From the NCBI GenBank assembly GCA_028673005.1, contig CM054113.1, positions 210,915,504-210,979,503 of the forward strand: a DNA stretch of 64,000 bases, in the 5' to 3' direction. The notes beneath the pieces are model-generated. The model saw only the letters and a list, made by a program, of their open reading frames with translations. It was not told the DNA's origin and did no database searches. The position numbers and the translations under genes are program-made. Shown here one piece after another: positions 59,230 to 64,000 of the stretch (position 1 is the stretch's first letter; every line of letters begins with the position of its first letter). Source of the DNA: Tanypteryx hageni (taxonomy: Eukaryota; Arthropoda; Insecta; Odonata; Petaluridae).

Positions 59230-60480
59230 TAAATTATTAGTTATCGTTTCATTAATATATTTTCACCATATACTTTTCTTTTTAGGACTTAAAAAATACC
59301 GTTTCAAAAATAGTCCCCAAACATGTAACATACATAAAACAGAGCTGAATATAACAAGTTAGGAAAGGGTATAGTGTATCACAAATAGACGCCTTTCGTG
59401 CGATGTAGCATTTGAAAGTGGAGGCTATACTTAGAACGAACTCACACCATAAAACAGAGAAACACCATGGCCCGATTATGCCTCTCCGTCTACTAAAAAT
59501 GTCTTTCTTGCCATAATTCAATGCATTAATAAACGTATTTACGTATTTTTATAATTAATAAGTACTGCAAAACAATATATCAGAAATGATGCCAGAGAAA
59601 TGTTAAATTTTTATTTGCCAATTTATTTTCTACTCAGTTGGAATCAATCAATCGAAAATTATTTAAAATATAGGTACCTCACTTGAGTTAAGTACATAGC
59701 TGTAATCTTTACGTTTACGTTCTTTTCTTCGTCGTAGATTTCCTCCCGCTAAGAAAATGCTGCATGCACAAGTAAAAAAATTAAACGTATTTTCGAAAAT
59801 ATAGCAGGTATTATTTACTACGAAGATTGTTTTGGTGGACAACAATTAGGTAGCTATGAATGAATTTTTTTTAAGTTCAAAGCGATTTACGGCTTTCTTG
59901 TTTGATTTTATTGAAAACGGCTATTCCTACGATAAAAATGTAAAGGCTGATTCTACAAATTATTTTTGAAGATCTTTTTGGTATAACTAACATATATACG
60001 AGATATGACGGAAAGTTCGTTTTTTGTTTTCAGTAAAGTGGCATCTCTGATAGGGTTATGTAAACCATTTATGCCGTTTTCTTATTGTATTTGACTATAA
60101 GTTCTTAATGCCAAATTTCACGAAAACCCGTTCTGTAGAAGCCGAGAACGAACATGGACGGACAGAACGAAGCTAATAAATAGGTGCTCACCGTGGAAAC
60201 GAAACGCGCCTAATAAAACGCTTTTTTGGAACAAAACCGAAAATATCTGTCGTAAAAATGAAGATTAATTTTTAAAAATGCCAACCATATGGTATAGGCT
60301 TTAATTTTAAACCTCTGAAACTAATTTTTAACCTGAATGCCACAACATTTTCTTTCCTTCCAAATGTTTACTTGAACCGAAATAGAGCATTGACTTCTAC
60401 TGATAATGAAAAGCAGCATAGAAATTTTGTTTTCGCCAAACAAGAACGACAATGCCGTCAAAATAATTTACTTTTCGTTT
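59230..60480. other. AT-rich sequence with a possible repeat at 59985-60230
   Basis: 59985-60230 ends with cgcgcctaataaaac and has the same general layout (gacggac..., then a cgcctaa tail) as repeat Y, but I could not align it fully. No gene. Confidence 0.4.
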
Positions 60481-60990
60481 CAATTCCCCAAACTCGCCTC
60501 TCTTGAAACCCCAATACAACACTCTCCCACACCCTCTCTTACCTCACCTCTCACCCTTCCTGTCGCCATGGTGACATCCATACTCGGCGCGTTTAAAGAC
60601 AAACACCGTCACCTACGTGCAGCGGACACCTTCCTCAATGCACACACACACACACACACGCACGCGCGCGCGCAGAAATCCTAAACTCTTTCTTTTTTTC
60701 CTCTCTTCGCCCTCGCACTCCTTCCTTCGGCTCCTTACAAACCCTCCTCCGACTTGTAAACCTTTCCTACACAAACACAAACCATGTTAAAGCCTTACAC
60801 AACGCGGCCTTAACCAAATACGCCCTTTACTCTCCTCCTTCACGTGCATACCACCTTCCCCGAAACCATCGTCTCTTCACCATTCGTCATCACCGCTCTT
60901 GTACGCGTCTTCACCGAAACGCCTTTCACTTCGTCTCTTCTCCTCTCCGACTATATCTGTTCCCACGTGTTGTATATATGTAAATATATG
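60480..60990. other. C-rich segment with (CA)n/(CG)n microsatellite
   Basis: Pyrimidine-biased sequence containing cacacaca/cgcgcg at 60641-60673. Short frames here are not recognisable. Confidence 0.55.
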
Positions 60991-61751
60991 TGTGCTTTTC
61001 CTTACAGCAATCCCGTTTTATATCGATGTTGTATTCATGGAAACGTATTGACTTTGGAGCGGATATGAGGATGATTTTCTAGAGCAGCATTACCTCTTCT
61101 ATGTTATACTTCACCTGAGAACTTAATCAGACACCTTTGGTGTTTTTTTAAACCTATGAGGTACGTGGTAACAGTATCCTTTGCTTGAGCATCATAAAGT
61201 GGAAAAAAAACCTTCGAGTAGGTGAATGAAGTTAAAGGAAGATTACAGCAAAAGCTGACTCCGATTACTGCCACTTGTTAAATCTAAAAAATATGGAGAC
61301 TTAAACTCCAGTAAATATTAGGTAGAATCCTTCGAAGCAAGCAAAAGTAACATTCTTATTGTTGGCGGAATACTAACGGCCTCAACTTCTATATAAATTG
61401 CGTTGAAAATATAAGCTGCGAAGTTAAGAGTAGATTAATTGTCAACAGTCCTTTATGAATGCGTTTTTTCAACTCATGAAAGAAAGCCACTTACTTTTTC
61501 ATTAAATAATTATGCAATGCAAAATGATTGCCGAAACCGGTCTTTTGACTTTATCCTGAAGAGGTTAAGCTCTAAATATAAGATCTTCGATACAACTTCA
61601 CTAGAAAAGGGCGATATACTTAATTTATTAATACAAAATATCCGTGTAATATTACAGCAATTTTAAATATATTTATTATGAAAGAAAACATTGAACTATT
61701 TAATCAATTTTCATTATCCATAATTTATAAATGAATATAAGATAAGTTTTT

Positions 61752-62050
61752 ACTTTCTCCATGTACAAAGTAGAGAAAGTAGTTTTCATGAAAAAATCAA
61801 ATTCGAGATTTCAACGGAAATGCGTGTTTTAAACTCCTCTGAACACGTTTTGACTATTTTTTCGATGATGTCTGTGGGTGTGTCTGGGTGTTTGTGATAG
61901 GAATTTTGTAGGCGCTCTAACTCAAAACTAATAATTCGATCAGCATAAAATTTTATATTTAGCATTTGTATTAAAAAGTCAAGAAATTGTTAGATTTTAT
62001 CGAAAATCGGTCGACCGGAAGTGGATGTTTACTCTTGTAACATCCGATTT
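61752..62050 (+). repeat. Relative of the actttctc hairpin element
   Basis: Begins actttctccatg...gtagagaaagt (hairpin start, about 61752-61780) and continues with the same kind of layout as 57903-58100. The right end is not identified. Confidence 0.45.
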
Positions 62051-63016
62051 TAAAAAATATTTGCTTTCATATTTGATGAATGTAAAAAGTACTGGAGTAA
62101 CTTTTGTAGAAAATAAAATTTTCTACAAACTTTGTTTGAAACATTTCCCCATATAAATGCATTGTTTAAGAGATATTTCTAAAACTAATGTTTTAGCTGC
62201 CACCACCACACCACCGATCGGCGACTATTGTAAACATTTTATACTTACGTCTTAGTAACGCTCCTTTTATTTTATTAACTAGTATATTGCTCGTCAAAAA
62301 TGACGGGTTCAAATTAATAAAAAAACGGAAAAAGACGAATATTATAAGTGACCTTATTAATTTTTCTTTAAAATGGCTCAAATTGGATGACCGATGGTCA
62401 GTTTTTCTAATTGTAATTTCTAAACGATTAAAGGCCTGCACGCCTAAAATTCCATTTTTACGTGTTACCGTATGGAAATAGAAATAATGCCTTGGAGTCG
62501 AACCCGAATCGTTTTTCCAAATATTTTTGTCAATCACTTTTAATATGCGAATCAAGCATTCCTGGAGAATTTCTAACTATTATCTTTTACCGTTTTAGAG
62601 ATATAACCGATTTAAATGTTTACCAACCAGCATTATCTATTATTATAGATATCATGTTTTTCATCTATTATTGTAGTGCATTGTTACTGGAATTCATGGT
62701 TGTAATTTTTTTGATGTATCTAAAGCAGAAAATAAAACTTTAAATTAAGATATGAAGGTATGACGGTAATTTCTTGATAATTGTATAAGCATAAAAATGC
62801 CGATATCGTAAATAACTACGCTATTGAGTAAATGCCCGTTGAAATTTCATTACATAATAAACGTAATATTCATCACTTTTTACGTTTTTCAATGCAACAC
62901 ACAATATCTATCATCACCTTCAAATAAACTATCCCAAATTGTGTGAATAAAAAAGCTACTTACCGAGTTATTTCGTCGTCAAGATAAACAAAACAAAAAC
63001 TAACTAAAATATTAGC
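62051..63016. other. AT-rich sequence, nothing recognised
   Basis: No supportable gene, RNA or repeat end. Confidence 0.45.
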
Positions 63017-63029
63017 ACTCTTGTGTTCG

Positions 63030-63371
63030 AAATTGATGGAATGAAACGATCCGAAGATCCTATGCAGACAGGCATAAGCTGTAATGTTGGGAATAATTTT
63101 GAAACGAGAAAAAAGTCTGCTATGACCGAACCCGGGTCTTCCACTGCCGGGCGGATATTCTACCACTGAACTATCGTAGCAGATCAAATTTCTCGTTTCT
63201 GAACGCGGATGTTTTCTTGGTTGGGACGGAACTAGCCAAGCTAGTATCAAACTGCCCCAACGGATGTCCTCGAAGAGATACATCGAAGAAAACTCCTCCC
63301 TCTCAAGTGGAAGACCCGGGTTCGATTCCCGGTCATAGCAGACTTTTTTTCTCGTTTCAAAATTATTCCCA
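63030..63371 (-). mobile_element. tRNA-like fold-back SINE with 13-bp target duplication
   Basis: Flanked by actcttgtgttcg at 63017-63029 and 63372-63384. Arms 63086-63145 and 63306-63373 are inverted copies that include the tRNA-like T-arm (cccgggttcg) and the word gtttcaaaattattcccaac. The minus-strand tRNA-like head at 63119-63180 has gttcagtggtagaatat, but its T-arm has lost about 8 bp. The body matches 52.4 kb. Confidence 0.8.
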
Positions 63372-63384
63372 ACTCTTGTGTTCG

Positions 63385-64000
63385 TTCGCATTTCTTAGAA
63401 ATGGCGCTGCAGTAAATGATCACCAACCAATAATGCTAATTATATATATGAGATTGTTGGAGCTTCGTGGCTGTATCCAATATCAGAAGGCTACGGTTTG
63501 AGTTTGTGTTCTTTGTAAAGTTCTTCAATTTTCTCGCAGTTCCTTAAAACATTTATTATCATTTAACCTATTTGGAATTTTTAGAAATATTACAGGTATG
63601 GAGATTGTCACGTGGTGGCCACATCAGATTTTTATTCTTTATCTTTCATCTTAATGGAGTTAAAAACAGGCAAATCTTCAAAAATCGTATAGATGTTTCT
63701 TCAAAGCCATGTTATATTTTTTCGGTCATAATGTAAAGTCTGGAAGACATTCATTCCATGAAATTGTATAGAAGGATTATTATCAACGTGTTGATAAACT
63801 TTCTTTTTTAAAAACAATAATATTTAAAACACAAATAGTAGATTAAGGACACAATTTTTATACTTTACTTTTGGAAGATGTAATTTTCATAGAAAATTTG
63901 TAGGTGATCATCTATATCTCCCATGATAAATTCCGACAAAATAAATAAAACTCCAAATATACAATGGAAGATATAAGCGAGTAAAACATCCGTGACTGGA
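63385..64000. other. AT-rich sequence, nothing recognised
   Basis: No supportable feature to the window end. Confidence 0.45.

Noticed and set aside
63290..63350. True tRNA-Gly gene
   Set aside because: The T-arm is good, but there is no complete cloverleaf, the anticodon arm is missing or altered, and the piece is part of a dispersed fold-back repeat.

Overview
The window looks like a repeat-dominated stretch of an animal genome, most likely an arthropod and probably an insect. It is AT-rich, has no operon structure, and shows no gene that I can recognise as host protein-coding. What it contains is eukaryotic mobile DNA: RTE-like and CR1/Jockey-like non-LTR retrotransposons, tRNA-derived SINEs with A/B boxes and target-site duplications, hAT-like and pogo-like miniature DNA elements, a minisatellite, and short fold-back elements with hammerhead-like cores that recall Penelope-like elements. 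I cannot name the species.

Region 1-13.95 kb is the most striking part. An AT-rich repeat family made of ~145-bp subrepeats, each carrying a GC island (gcggccg), is arranged in direct and inverted orders into nested palindromes. An RTE-like LINE (1557-4948) inserted into this family with an 11-bp target duplication. The whole ~6.4-kb composite was then tandemly duplicated (1-5515 and 6439-11953, period 6438 bp), so the LINE, its target duplication and all its frame breaks appear twice. Each forward monomer ends in a perfect 8-bp stem-loop followed by CTACTAGT, which resembles a Helitron 3' end; central ~150-bp tandem repeats are also known from non-autonomous Helitron-like elements. This is my best candidate for an undescribed element family.

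Region 14-28 kb has a dispersed repeat (13985-14320, again at 22985-23365), several strand-biased polypurine/polypyrimidine blocks, a decayed CR1/Jockey-type LINE (15.95-17.26 kb) split by a 348-bp tRNA-derived SINE, an inverted 3' end of the same LINE family (17.63-17.90 kb), and two more SINE copies (24.15-24.47 and 25.52-25.73 kb).

Region 28-45 kb has a 1.7-kb element with ~107-bp terminal inverted repeats that encloses a ~62-bp minisatellite, a hAT-like relic (37.95-38.24 kb), long GA/CT-skewed domains (39.2-42.6 kb), and a fold-back with a hammerhead-like core (43.83-43.99 kb). Regions 30-37 kb and 42.7-43.8 kb look like unique intergenic or intronic DNA.

Region 45-64 kb has two copies of a ~0.73-kb dispersed repeat (45.3 and 57.7 kb; the second is split by a hairpin-ended insertion), a decayed CR1/Jockey-type LINE with a mutated FADD box and a 44-bp insertion of its own family's tail (46.7-49.3 kb), two more fold-backs, a 5'-truncated Jockey-like LINE (52.94-53.87 kb), a (TA)n tract next to a perfect hairpin, a pogo-like MITE (55.99-56.41 kb), and tRNA-like fold-back SINEs (52.3-52.7 and 63.0-63.4 kb).

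The open frames here do not work together as a pathway. All the coding material I recognise is endonuclease/reverse transcriptase of retrotransposons, and every copy is broken. Three short non-transposon stretches could be exons, but the support is weak.
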